Assembly (NCBI GenBank): GCA_965662365.1
Contig: CBFIHR010000037.1
Span: forward strand, 1-40,111
Direction: 5' to 3'
Source of the DNA: CAWVWD01 sp965662365
Lineage (GTDB): Bacteria > Bacteroidota > Bacteroidia > Chitinophagales > Saprospiraceae
Length of the DNA stretch: 40,111 bases
Shown here: in pieces, positions 26,469 through 33,612 of the stretch
How the letters are laid out: every line of letters starts with the position of its first letter
How positions within the stretch are numbered: the stretch's first letter is position 1
Made by a program: the position numbers and the translations under genes
Notes under the pieces: generated by a model
What the model was told of the DNA's origin: nothing
Database searches by the model: none
The model's input: the letters and a program-made list of their open reading frames with translations, nothing else

Positions 26469-27191
26469 TCAATTAGAAATAAACTCAGATAACTCTTCCA
26501 AAGAGATTCTATTTTCATAAATCGCTTTACCGATAATCGAACCATAAAGTCCCATTTTAGATAATTCCTCAACTTCCGAAATCGTAGAAACGCCACCGGA
26601 AGCAATCAGCTTAATTTGTGGATACTTCTTCAAAATATCCGCATACAACTCCATCGAACTACCCGACAACATACCATCTTTTGAAATATCCGTACAAATC
26701 ACATATTCAACACCTTGTTTTACGTAATAATCCAAAAATGCCCAAATCGTCACTTCCGTTTTTGATCGCCATCCTTGAATCGCAATATTACCATCTTTGA
26801 CATCTGCCCCTAAAATGATTTTTTTCGCAGTGTAATGCTCCAACCAGGTCATAAACAAAGACTTATTTTTTACTGCGATTGTCCCAGCTGTGACTTGTTT
26901 TGCACCCGAAGCAAACGCCAATTCAATATCCGCATTCGACTTGATACCACCACCAAAATCAATATCCAAATGCGTATTATCTGCAATCGCTTTCAAAACG
27001 CCATGATTCACAATATGTCGAGCTTTCGCCCCATCCAAATCTACTAAATGTAGGTTCGTGATCCCGATATTTTCAAACTGTTTCGCCACTTCGAGCGGCT
27101 TTTCGTTATACACTTTTTTGGTGTCGTAATCACCTTGCGATAAACGGACACATTTACCGTCAATAAGGTCAATTGCAGGTATTATTTTCAT
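26469..27191 (-). CDS. hisA: ProFAR isomerase
   Basis: Amadori isomerisation of ProFAR to PRFAR, step 4 of histidine synthesis. A 240-residue TIM barrel. The catalytic Asp8 is in MKIIPAIDLIDGKCVRLSQG, the second Asp in ICTDISKDGMLSG, and phosphate loops are DFGGGIKSNADIELAFASGAKQVTAGT and LIASGGVSTISEVEELSKMG. It is homologous to HisF, but the sequences GDYDTKKVY and the central loop IQGWRSKTEVT identify HisA. It starts at ATG 27189-27191. Confidence 0.98.
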   Translation of the reverse strand: MKIIPAIDLIDGKCVRLSQGDYDTKKVYNEKPLEVAKQFENIGITNLHLVDLDGAKARHIVNHGVLKAIADNTHLDIDFGGGIKSNADIELAFASGAKQVTAGTIAVKNKSLFMTWLEHYTAKKIILGADVKDGNIAIQGWRSKTEVTIWAFLDYYVKQGVEYVICTDISKDGMLSGSSMELYADILKKYPQIKLIASGGVSTISEVEELSKMGLYGSIIGKAIYENRISLEELSEFISN

Positions 27192-27231
27192 ATTTTTTAT
27201 ATTTTTCCAATTTAAAAACGTTAGCTTTTTC

Positions 27232-27260
27232 CGTCATACCGAACTCGCTTCGGTATGACG
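27232..27260. repeat. REP-like GTCATACCG hairpin between hisA and hisH
   Basis: CGTCATACCGAA (27232-27243) pairs perfectly with TTCGGTATGACG (27249-27260) around the loop CTCGC. TTTTT follows on the plus strand, but the his genes run on the minus strand, where no T run follows. It is therefore probably a repeat or mRNA-stability hairpin rather than a his terminator. Confidence 0.7.
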
Positions 27261-27295
27261 TTTTTCCCAAAGCCTCGGTAGGAAAGTGTTTAGTT

Positions 27296-27874
27296 CTAAA
27301 TCTCCAAGAAATTCTGAATTATTCGTTCTCCAACCGTCCCCGATTTTTCAGGATGAAACTGTACCGCATGGAAATTATCCTTCTGCAACGCTGCACTAAA
27401 CGGTTGAATATAATCTGTTTTAGCAGTGGTAAATTCACTTAATTCTGCATAAAAACTATGTACAAAATAGACGTATTCTTTTTCTAATTCTTGATTAAAA
27501 ACTGGCTTTCTTAAATCAAAAATCGTATTCCAACCAACATGCGGAACTTTCAATTTTGGCTCAAACTTAACCACTTTTTGCGGAAAAACTCCCAAACATT
27601 TCGTGTCGCCTTCCTCCGAATAATCACACAATAACTGCATTCCTAAGCAAATCCCCAAAACAGGTTGTGTTAAATTCGGAATAACTTTATCTAAACCAAG
27701 TTCTCGCAAATAATTCATCGTCGTACTGGCTTCGCCAACACCCGGAAAAATCACTTTTTCCGCTTTTTGTATTGTCTCAATATCGTTCGTCAAAACGGCC
27801 TCAACGCCTAAGCGTTTTAGAGCAAAAATAACCGATTGAACGTTGCCCGCATTGTAGTCTATTATGGTTATCAT
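27296..27874 (-). CDS. hisH: Imidazole glycerol phosphate synthase glutaminase subunit
   Basis: A class I glutamine amidotransferase that supplies ammonia to HisF. It has 192 residues from ATG 27872-27874 (MITIIDYNAGNVQSV), the standard N-terminus. The longer frame from GTG 27910 would overlap hisB and adds an unlike peptide. The catalytic triad is visible: Cys in PVLGICLGMQLL, and His and Glu in HAVQFHPEKSGTVGE. The oxyanion-strand region is FPGVGEAS, and the HisH-specific VPHVGWN is present. It lies 25 bases after hisB. Confidence 0.97.
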   Translation of the reverse strand: MITIIDYNAGNVQSVIFALKRLGVEAVLTNDIETIQKAEKVIFPGVGEASTTMNYLRELGLDKVIPNLTQPVLGICLGMQLLCDYSEEGDTKCLGVFPQKVVKFEPKLKVPHVGWNTIFDLRKPVFNQELEKEYVYFVHSFYAELSEFTTAKTDYIQPFSAALQKDNFHAVQFHPEKSGTVGERIIQNFLEI

Positions 27875-27899
27875 CTTCTCGTGTTGATATATGTTTGAA

Positions 27900-29015
27900 T
27901 CACAAAACACCCTTTGTCGAAGGCAAAATATCTGAGTTCACCTCTCTACGAATCGCCATTTTTATCGCTTTCGCAAATGCTTTAAAAATCGCTTCGATTT
28001 TGTGATGTTCGTTTTTGCCTTTCGCTTTGATATTTAGGTTGCATTTTGCGGCGTCGGTAAACGATTTAAAAAAATGAAAAAACATTTCGGTTGGTAAATC
28101 ACCAATTTTTTCACGTTTAAATTTTGTTTTCCAAACTAGCCAATTTCGTCCACCAAAATCAATCGCTACTTGAGCCAAACAATCATCCATTGGCAAACAA
28201 AAACCATAGCGTTCAATGCCCCGTTTACTACCCAAAGCCTCATAAAAAACTTCGCCTAAAGCAATTGCTGTGTCTTCAATCGTGTGATGTTCATCTACTT
28301 CTAAATCTCCATCAACTTTTACCGTCAAATCAATCCCAGAATGACGAGCAATTTGGTCGAGCATATGATCAAAAAATCCTAAACCAGTAGAGCAATCTCC
28401 AACACCTTTACCATCTAAATTTATTTTGATAAAAATATCAGTTTCTTTCGTTGTGCGACGTACTTCCGCCGTTCTATCCTTTAGTTTCAGATACTCATAA
28501 ATTCCCTCCCAATCAGCAGTAATCAAGCCGCAATGTTCGGTCAAATCACCCGTATCGATAGCTGGATTATCACTAATTAAAATACCTTTTCCACCTAAGT
28601 TTTTCGCCAATTCGACATCCGATAATCTATCGCCTATCACAAACGAATTTTCCAAGTCGTAATCGCCTTCGATATACTTTCCCAAAAGTCCTGTATTCGG
28701 CTTTCGTGTCGGAACATTTTCGTGTGCGAATGTTTTATCTATAAAAATATCTTCAAACGTAATTCCTTCATTTTCAAAAGATTTTACGATAAAATCATGA
28801 ACTGGCCAAAATGTATTTTCGGGAAAAGATGCTGTCCCTAAACCATCTTGATTGGTAATCATCACCAATTTAAAATCCAATTCTTGAACGATTTTTGCTA
28901 AATATTGAAATACATTCGGCAAAAACTCCAAGACCTCAAAACTATCGACTTGTTCCGTAATCGGTGGTTCGACGCAAAGCGTACCATCACGGTCGATAAA
29001 TAATATTTTTTGCAT
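27900..29015 (-). CDS. hisB: Bifunctional histidinol-phosphatase / imidazoleglycerol-phosphate dehydratase
   Basis: Catalyses steps 6 and 8 of the pathway. It has 371 residues. The N-terminal HAD-type phosphatase (about 1-165) has FIDRDGTL (Asp8, Asp10), VMITNQDGLGT and FVIGDRLSDVELAKNLGGKG. The C-terminal dehydratase (about 180-371) has LDGKGVGDCSTGLGFFDHMLDQIARHSG and the two manganese-binding repeats DEHHTIEDTAIALGE and NEHHKIEAIFKAFAKA. The fusion is the arrangement known from enterobacteria and many Bacteroidota. It starts at ATG 29013-29015. Directly upstream in the operon sits a 97-bp repeat and the antisense Uma2 gene instead of hisC. Confidence 0.98.
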   Translation of the reverse strand: MQKILFIDRDGTLCVEPPITEQVDSFEVLEFLPNVFQYLAKIVQELDFKLVMITNQDGLGTASFPENTFWPVHDFIVKSFENEGITFEDIFIDKTFAHENVPTRKPNTGLLGKYIEGDYDLENSFVIGDRLSDVELAKNLGGKGILISDNPAIDTGDLTEHCGLITADWEGIYEYLKLKDRTAEVRRTTKETDIFIKINLDGKGVGDCSTGLGFFDHMLDQIARHSGIDLTVKVDGDLEVDEHHTIEDTAIALGEVFYEALGSKRGIERYGFCLPMDDCLAQVAIDFGGRNWLVWKTKFKREKIGDLPTEMFFHFFKSFTDAAKCNLNIKAKGKNEHHKIEAIFKAFAKAIKMAIRREVNSDILPSTKGVL

Positions 29016-29022
29016 ATTTTTA

Positions 29023-29119
29023 TTTTTTAGACGCGAATTTTCACGAATGCAATTTATTCCGATTTTTTATCGGAACTAATTATTTTCATTCGTAAAATTC
29101 GTGGAAATTCTTGTCAAAT
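29023..29119. repeat. 97-bp repeat, copy 1, flanking the Uma2 gene on the hisB side
   Basis: This copy starts TTTTTTAGACGCGAATTTT and ends GAAATTCTTGTCAAAT. It is 97 bases long and matches copy 2 (29730-29826) in the same orientation at 89 of 97 positions by eye, with no gaps. Internally it is an imperfect palindrome: CACGAAT words on the left, ATTCGTGG on the right, and a central CCGATTTTTTATCGG hairpin. It ends 8 bases before the hisB ATG. Confidence 0.85.
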
Positions 29120-29170
29120 AACCTTTTATTATTTTTATTCGTTATCTTGTATTATTAAATCATTTAAAAT

Positions 29171-29728
29171 ATGATGTTAGAAACTGCAATAAGAGAAATT
29201 ACCGTTTCCGAATACCATAAAATGGCGGAAGTTGGCATTATTCAACCTGATGAAAAAGTCGAGTTGATTAATGGTAAAATTATACATAAAATGTCTCCAG
29301 TAAATAAACGTCACGCAAGTCATGTCAAGCGAATAAACGAATTATTTAGTTTTAATTTTTATAAAAAAGCTACTATTGGAGTTCAAGATCCAATTATTAT
29401 TAATAATGATTCAGAACCTGAACCTGACATTTCCGTTCTAAATTATTCAGAAAATCAATATGCTAATGGACTTCCATCAGATAAAGATGTTATTCTATTA
29501 ATCGAAGTAGCTGATTCAACTTTAAAACGTGACAAAACTACCAAACTTCGACTTTACGCTTCCGCAAATATTCCCGAATATTGGGTCGTGAATTTGAATG
29601 ATAATTGTATCGAAATTTTCAAAAAACCTAATGGTAAAATTTATCAACAACATTATATTTTAATTAATGATGATGTGATTAATTTACCTTTTGATAAGCA
29701 ATTGAAAGTATCTGATATTTTGAAATAA
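29171..29728 (+). CDS. Uma2-family (DUF820) endonuclease-like protein
   Basis: A 185-residue protein antisense to the his operon. It has the Uma2 pattern: VELINGKIIHKMSP (30-43), EPEPDISVL (83-90, acidic Asp86), ILLIEVADSTLKRDK (108-122, Glu112) and KLRLYASANIPEYWVVNL (125-142). These acidic residues plus Lys make a PD-(D/E)XK restriction-endonuclease-like core; biochemical activity of the family is poorly known and members are abundant in cyanobacteria. It starts at ATG 29171 (an ATG also follows directly). No TAnnTTTG box precedes it. It is bracketed by 97-bp repeats exactly within the hisC-hisB gap, which suggests late insertion. Confidence 0.85.
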   Translation: MMLETAIREITVSEYHKMAEVGIIQPDEKVELINGKIIHKMSPVNKRHASHVKRINELFSFNFYKKATIGVQDPIIINNDSEPEPDISVLNYSENQYANGLPSDKDVILLIEVADSTLKRDKTTKLRLYASANIPEYWVVNLNDNCIEIFKKPNGKIYQQHYILINDDVINLPFDKQLKVSDILK

Positions 29729-29729
29729 T

Positions 29730-29826
29730 TTTTTTAGACACGAATTTTCACTAATGCAATTTATTCCGATTTTTTATCGGAACTAATTATTTTTCTTCGT
29801 GCAATTCGTGGAAATTAGTGTCAAAT
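29730..29826. repeat. 97-bp repeat, copy 2, flanking the Uma2 gene on the hisC side
   Basis: It is a direct copy of the 29023-29119 element, with eight substitutions and no length change. Its outer ends are better inverted repeats than copy 1: TTTAGACACGAATTTTCAC on the left against TTTGACACTAATTTCCAC read from the right. It begins 1 base after the Uma2 stop, and its right end contains the hisC stop codon (TGA at 29821-29823). Confidence 0.85.
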
Positions 29827-30855
29827 CATTTCCCTCAAACAATTCACCAAAATTCCATTTTCCTCATGTGTTCCTACTGTAATTCTCAAACAGTTATCAC
29901 ACAAAATTACATTAGAACGGTCACGAACAATCACCCCTTTTGCAGCTAAATAATCATAAACTTTTCGAGGATTATCAAATTCTACTAAAATAAAATTCGC
30001 ATCACTCGAATAGACTTTTTTTGTAAATTTTAAATCGCCCAAAGCTAATTCTAACCAATATCTTTCCTTTAATATTTCCTTGATATAACCTTTTGTTTGT
30101 TCTTGATTTTCAAGCGTTTGTAAAGCTACTTTTTGTGTTAATTGATTGATATTATAAGGTGGCTTCACCTTGTTCAATAAGTTCACAATCTGCGTATTGG
30201 CGAAAGCCATACCTAATCGAATCCCCGCCAAACCCCACGCTTTTGAAAACGTCTGTAAAATCACCAAATTTGGATATTTATTAATCCATTTGATACAACT
30301 TTCTTGCTCTGCAAAATCAATATAAGCTTCATCAATGACGACAATTCCATTAAAGTGTTTGACCAAATATTCCATCGTTTTCAAATCAAAACTATTACCT
30401 GTCGGATTGTTCGGCGAACATAGAAAAAGTAGCTTCGTTTTATTTTTCACCTCGGCAGCCAAAATTTCGTCCACATTTGGCTGAAAATCAGGTGTTAAGT
30501 TCACGGTCTTTATAGCCACATCCGCAATCGAAGCCGACACTTTATACATACCGTAAGTCGGTGGTAAAATCATGATTTCATCTATACGAGGTTCGCAAAA
30601 AATCCGCATCAACAAATCAATCGCTTCATCGCTGCCATTTCCTAAAAAAATATTTTCAACCGCTACATTTTTTATTTTACTAATTTGCTTTTTTACCTCA
30701 ATCTGCAGCGGATCGGGATAACGATTGAAACCAGTTTCAAACGGATTTTCATTCGCATCTAAAAAGACCTCTGCTTTGCCTGTAAACTCGTGTCGAGCCG
30801 AAGCGTAAGGCGAGAGTTTTTTAATATTGCTTCTTATTAGATTATTGATATTCAT
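29821..30855 (-). CDS. hisC: Histidinol-phosphate aminotransferase
   Basis: A PLP enzyme for step 7, of 344 residues from ATG 30853-30855 (MNINNLIRSNIKKLSPYASAR). The frame continues 28 codons upstream, but that part falls in a palindromic repeat and lacks family similarity. Motifs are FLDANENPFETGFNRYPDP, FLGNGSDEAIDLL, PTYGMY, FLCSPNNPTGN, IDEAYIDFA, the PLP lysine in TFSKAWGLAGIRLG, and the C-terminal LRITVGTHEEN. Its stop TGA lies inside repeat copy 2. Next in the transcript is antisense Uma2 DNA, then hisB. Confidence 0.97.
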   Translation of the reverse strand: MNINNLIRSNIKKLSPYASARHEFTGKAEVFLDANENPFETGFNRYPDPLQIEVKKQISKIKNVAVENIFLGNGSDEAIDLLMRIFCEPRIDEIMILPPTYGMYKVSASIADVAIKTVNLTPDFQPNVDEILAAEVKNKTKLLFLCSPNNPTGNSFDLKTMEYLVKHFNGIVVIDEAYIDFAEQESCIKWINKYPNLVILQTFSKAWGLAGIRLGMAFANTQIVNLLNKVKPPYNINQLTQKVALQTLENQEQTKGYIKEILKERYWLELALGDLKFTKKVYSSDANFILVEFDNPRKVYDYLAAKGVIVRDRSNVILCDNCLRITVGTHEENGILVNCLREMI

Positions 30856-30870
30856 GTTATTTCTTTTTTC

Positions 30871-30968
30871 CCATAGGTACAACCTATTCATATTAAACGC
30901 TTCCAAAATTTTTAAAACGAATGACCTTAAAAAGGTCAAATATGATTAATCATAGGTTGTACCTATGG
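30871..30968. repeat. 98-bp palindromic element between hisC and hisD, overlapping the hisD 3' end
   Basis: CCATAGGTACAACCTAT (30871-30887) is a perfect 17-bp inverted repeat of ATAGGTTGTACCTATGG (30952-30968). An inner hairpin GACCTT-AAA-AAGGTC lies at 30923-30937. The right arm is coding: it holds the last codons of hisD (SIGTTY, with Asp and the stop just beyond the arm). The structure is like a small MITE or REP-type insertion. Confidence 0.75.
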
Positions 30969-32262
30969 AAGCAAGTCGCAATGTCACTGCCATTTTATGA
31001 GCCATCAATTGCTCCGCTTCTGCCATCAATTCCACCGTTTTTCCGATATTCTGAATACCGACTTTTGTAATTTCTTGATACGTGATTTTCTTTACAAAAG
31101 CATCTAACGAAACGCCTGAAAACGCAGTCGCAAAGCCATTTGTTGGCAATGTGTGATTCGTCCCAGATGCATAATCCCCAACGGCTTCCGGCGTATAATT
31201 TCCAATAAAAATAGAACCAGCATTGATAATTTTTTCGGCAAATTCGTTGGCGTTTTCAGTAGCGATAATTAAGTGTTCGGGAGCGTAAAAATTGACAATT
31301 TCTATCGCTTCTTTTTTGCTTGACGCAATAATAGAAACGCTGTTTTCTAAAGCTTTTTTTGCAATTTCTTGGCGAGGAAGTTGAGCGAGTTGTTGGGTGA
31401 TTTCACTTTGAACTTGCTCAATAAATTGTTCAGTCACCGAGGCTTCGGGACGAGCTAAAGCGACTAAAACCACCTGAGAATCCGCACCGTGTTCCGCTTG
31501 CGACAACAAATCAGCAGCAACAAAAGCAGGATTTGCCGTTTCGTCTGCGACTACTAAAACTTCCGAAGGACCAGCGGGCATGTCAATCGCCATTCCTGAT
31601 TTACTAACGAGCTGTTTGGCAACAGTTACGTATTGATTTCCCGGCCCGAAAATCTTGTAAACTTTCGGCACGGTTTCCGTTCCGTAAGCCATCGCACCGA
31701 TAGCTTGAACACCACCAATTTTATAGATTTTCGTTACACCGCAAAGATTCGCTGTGTAGAGAATGGCCGGATTTATTTTACCATCTTTTTGCGGTGGCGA
31801 ACACAAAACAATCTCCTCGCAACCAGCCAAATTAGCAGGAACAGCCAACATTAAAACGGTCGAAAAAAGTGGTGCAGTACCGCCAGGAATGTATAAACCA
31901 ACTTTCTGAATCGGCACCGATTTTCGCCAACATTTTACGCCAGGCATGGTTTCGACTTCCAAAACCTCCGATTTTTGAGCAGCGTGAAAAGCGGTAATAT
32001 TCGCTTTTGCTGTTTTGATAGCGGTCTTTAGTTCGTCCGAAACTTGACTTTCTGCCGCTGCTATTTCCTGTTTAGAAACTTGAAAATCAGCTAATTGTAC
32101 TTTATCAAACTTTTCAGTAAAACGCTGAACGGCTTTATCCCCTTCATTCTTGATTTGATTTAAAATATCATTAACCATTGGTTCTAAATCAGATAAATCA
32201 AAGGTTGGACGTTTTAAGATTTCTGCCCAAGATTCTTTATTTGGATATGTGTAATTTTTCAT
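30946..32262 (-). CDS. hisD: Histidinol dehydrogenase
   Basis: Oxidises histidinol to histidine in two NAD-dependent steps, the last of the pathway. It has 438 residues with zinc- and substrate-binding motifs: VGLYIPGGTAPLFSTVLMLAVPA, IFGPGNQYVTVAK, MPAGPSEVLVVAD, DLLSQAEHGADSQ, YAPEHL, DYASGTNHTLPT, and MAEAEQLMAHKMAVTLRL. Family members usually end shortly after LRL; here the tail ASIGTTYD is encoded partly by the arm of a palindromic repeat, so the last five or six residues look acquired. It starts at ATG 32260-32262, with a 51-base gap from hisG. Confidence 0.97.
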   Translation of the reverse strand: MKNYTYPNKESWAEILKRPTFDLSDLEPMVNDILNQIKNEGDKAVQRFTEKFDKVQLADFQVSKQEIAAAESQVSDELKTAIKTAKANITAFHAAQKSEVLEVETMPGVKCWRKSVPIQKVGLYIPGGTAPLFSTVLMLAVPANLAGCEEIVLCSPPQKDGKINPAILYTANLCGVTKIYKIGGVQAIGAMAYGTETVPKVYKIFGPGNQYVTVAKQLVSKSGMAIDMPAGPSEVLVVADETANPAFVAADLLSQAEHGADSQVVLVALARPEASVTEQFIEQVQSEITQQLAQLPRQEIAKKALENSVSIIASSKKEAIEIVNFYAPEHLIIATENANEFAEKIINAGSIFIGNYTPEAVGDYASGTNHTLPTNGFATAFSGVSLDAFVKKITYQEITKVGIQNIGKTVELMAEAEQLMAHKMAVTLRLASIGTTYD

Positions 32263-32313
32263 TTTTTTATTTTAGAAACCGTCTTAGTTTTGAAAACCGA
32301 CACGGCTTGATCC

Positions 32314-33168
32314 CTACAAAACCATTTTTTCAATTGGCATTACCAAAATTCCTTGTGCGCCAGCTTTTTTAATTTTACCGATATTTTCCCAAAATTCGCT
32401 TTCGCTAATAACGGAGTGCAGTGCCGACCAGCCTTCTTCTTGTAAGGCAACAATACTCGGACTTTTCATACCGGGCAAAATCGAAGTGATTTCAGCAATT
32501 TTTTCATTCGGTGCATTAAGAACAACATATTTATTATTTTTTGCTCGTTGCACAGATTCTATTCGAAAAATTAACTCTTCTAAAAGTCCTTGTTTAGCTG
32601 CTTCTAAGTTTGGATTCGTGATTAAAACCGCTTCAGATTTCATAATCACTTCGACCTCAACTAAGCCGTTGCTTAACAATGTGCTTCCTGTACTGACGAT
32701 ATCGCAAATCCCTTCTGCTAAACCGATATTTGGAGCGATTTCGACCGAGCCGCTGATTTCGTGAATCGCCGCCTTGATGCCGTTTTTGTCTAAAAATTGT
32801 TGTAAAATAACAGGATACGAAGTTGCAATATTTTTGTTCTGAAAATACTCCAGACCACTGTATTTCTCACTTTTAGAAATTGCTAACGACAAACGGCATT
32901 TTGAAAAACCTAAGCGTTTTTTTAAAACCACAGCTTTATTTTTTTCAACAAAAACATTCTCGCCAACGATACCTAAATCCGCAACACCATCTTGAATATA
33001 TTGTGGAATGTCGTCATCTCTCAAAAACAAAAAATCAATTGGAAAATTAGAAGAACGAGCCATCAGCTGGTTCTTTCCATTGTTGATTTTTATACCACAT
33101 TCCTTTAATAATGCTTTCGAATTATCGCTTAATCTTCCCTTTTTTTGAATCGCTATTTTTAGTCTCAA
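32314..33168 (-). CDS. hisG: ATP phosphoribosyltransferase, long form
   Basis: Commits PRPP and ATP to histidine synthesis. It has 284 residues, the long form with its own C-terminal regulatory domain (from about 210: VVLNAPNEKIAEITSILPGMKSPS), so no HisZ is needed and His feedback is expected. Motifs are RLKIAIQKKGRLSDNS, FLRDDDIPQYIQDGVADLGIVGENV, and GICDIVSTGSTLLSNGL. The start is TTG at 33166-33168; a TAA two codons upstream excludes any earlier start. The TTG sits at the edge of a repeat arm (CACTAAAAATTG). It is the first structural gene behind the leader peptide and terminator. Confidence 0.96.
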   Translation of the reverse strand: MRLKIAIQKKGRLSDNSKALLKECGIKINNGKNQLMARSSNFPIDFLFLRDDDIPQYIQDGVADLGIVGENVFVEKNKAVVLKKRLGFSKCRLSLAISKSEKYSGLEYFQNKNIATSYPVILQQFLDKNGIKAAIHEISGSVEIAPNIGLAEGICDIVSTGSTLLSNGLVEVEVIMKSEAVLITNPNLEAAKQGLLEELIFRIESVQRAKNNKYVVLNAPNEKIAEITSILPGMKSPSIVALQEEGWSALHSVISESEFWENIGKIKKAGAQGILVMPIEKMVL

Positions 33169-33170
33169 TT

Positions 33171-33235
33171 TTTAGTGATTAGCATTTAGTGATCGATGGT
33201 TGATTTATCAAATAACCAAAAATTACTAAATAAAA
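33171..33235. repeat. Tandem-word imperfect palindrome between the his terminator and hisG
   Basis: TTTAGTGAT occurs at 33171-33179 and 33185-33193 (14-base period), followed by ATCGATGG. Inverse words AATTACTAAATAAA stand at about 33220-33233, next to the terminator stem. It is the same architecture as the porZ-side elements, with a different word. Confidence 0.5.
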
Positions 33236-33271
33236 AAGCGGTTTGCCGATGGACGACAAACCGCTTTTTGT
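33231..33271 (-). terminator. his operon attenuator terminator
   Basis: On the minus strand, AAAAAGCGGTTTG and CAAACCGCTTTTT form a perfect 13-bp stem (33257-33269 with 33233-33245) with an 11-base loop, followed by TTTTTTATTTAG. It lies 41 bases after the leader-peptide stop and 65 bases before hisG. ATCGG in the loop can pair with CCGAT near the end of the leader ORF (33318-33322), a possible alternative structure. Confidence 0.88.
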
Positions 33272-33311
33272 TAGAAAAATTTTATTTAAAAATATTCACA
33301 CAGCAATTACA

Positions 33312-33365
33312 TCATCTATCGGAATAGAAGTCTGAATGATGATGATGTGTATGAATATTGAACAT
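33312..33365 (-). CDS. hisL: Histidine operon leader peptide
   Basis: A 17-codon frame with ATG at 33363-33365 and TGA at 33312-33314, encoding MFNIHTHHHHSDFYSDR. Five of six consecutive codons (5-10) are His, all CAT. It lies between a consensus promoter and a strong terminator ahead of hisG, exactly the plan of the enterobacterial his attenuator. When charged His-tRNA is scarce the ribosome should stall on the CAT run and prevent the terminator from forming (established mechanism in enterics; inference here). It is too short to be found by normal gene callers. Confidence 0.88.
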   Translation of the reverse strand: MFNIHTHHHHSDFYSDR

Positions 33366-33399
33366 TTAATACTGATTTTTTTATTAATTTTTGATATCG

Positions 33400-33432
33400 C
33401 AAATGTAAGTTAGAAATGATTGGATTTCCAAA
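33400..33432 (-). promoter_or_regulatory. his operon promoter
   Basis: On the minus strand TTTG (33429-33432), 21 bases, then TACATTTG (33400-33407), a full match to the Bacteroidota consensus. The RNA start near 33394 gives a 5' leader of about 30 bases before hisL. The 180 bases from here to the next gene (33433-33612) hold nothing else I can support. Confidence 0.7.
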
Positions 33433-33612
33433 TAGTTCTAAGTTTTTTAACAATTTTTGAGTTTTATGATAAAAACCTGTGAACAAGATTACCTAAAATT
33501 GTTGACTGCCCATCAACTGAAGATTGAATTCTATTTCATTCAAAAAAATATACATTTATTTTAGTTTAATATCTTTTTCAGCTCTTACACAAGCTCAATA
33601 ACTTATAACATA

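Noticed and set aside
27232..27265. Terminator splitting the his operon between hisH and hisA
   Set aside because: The T run is on the plus strand, whereas his genes are read on the minus strand, where the stem is followed by GGAAAAAGC.
30856..30939. N-terminal extension of HisC by 28 codons
   Set aside because: The extension is encoded by the palindromic element between hisD and hisC and is unlike HisC N-termini; ATG 30855 fits the family.
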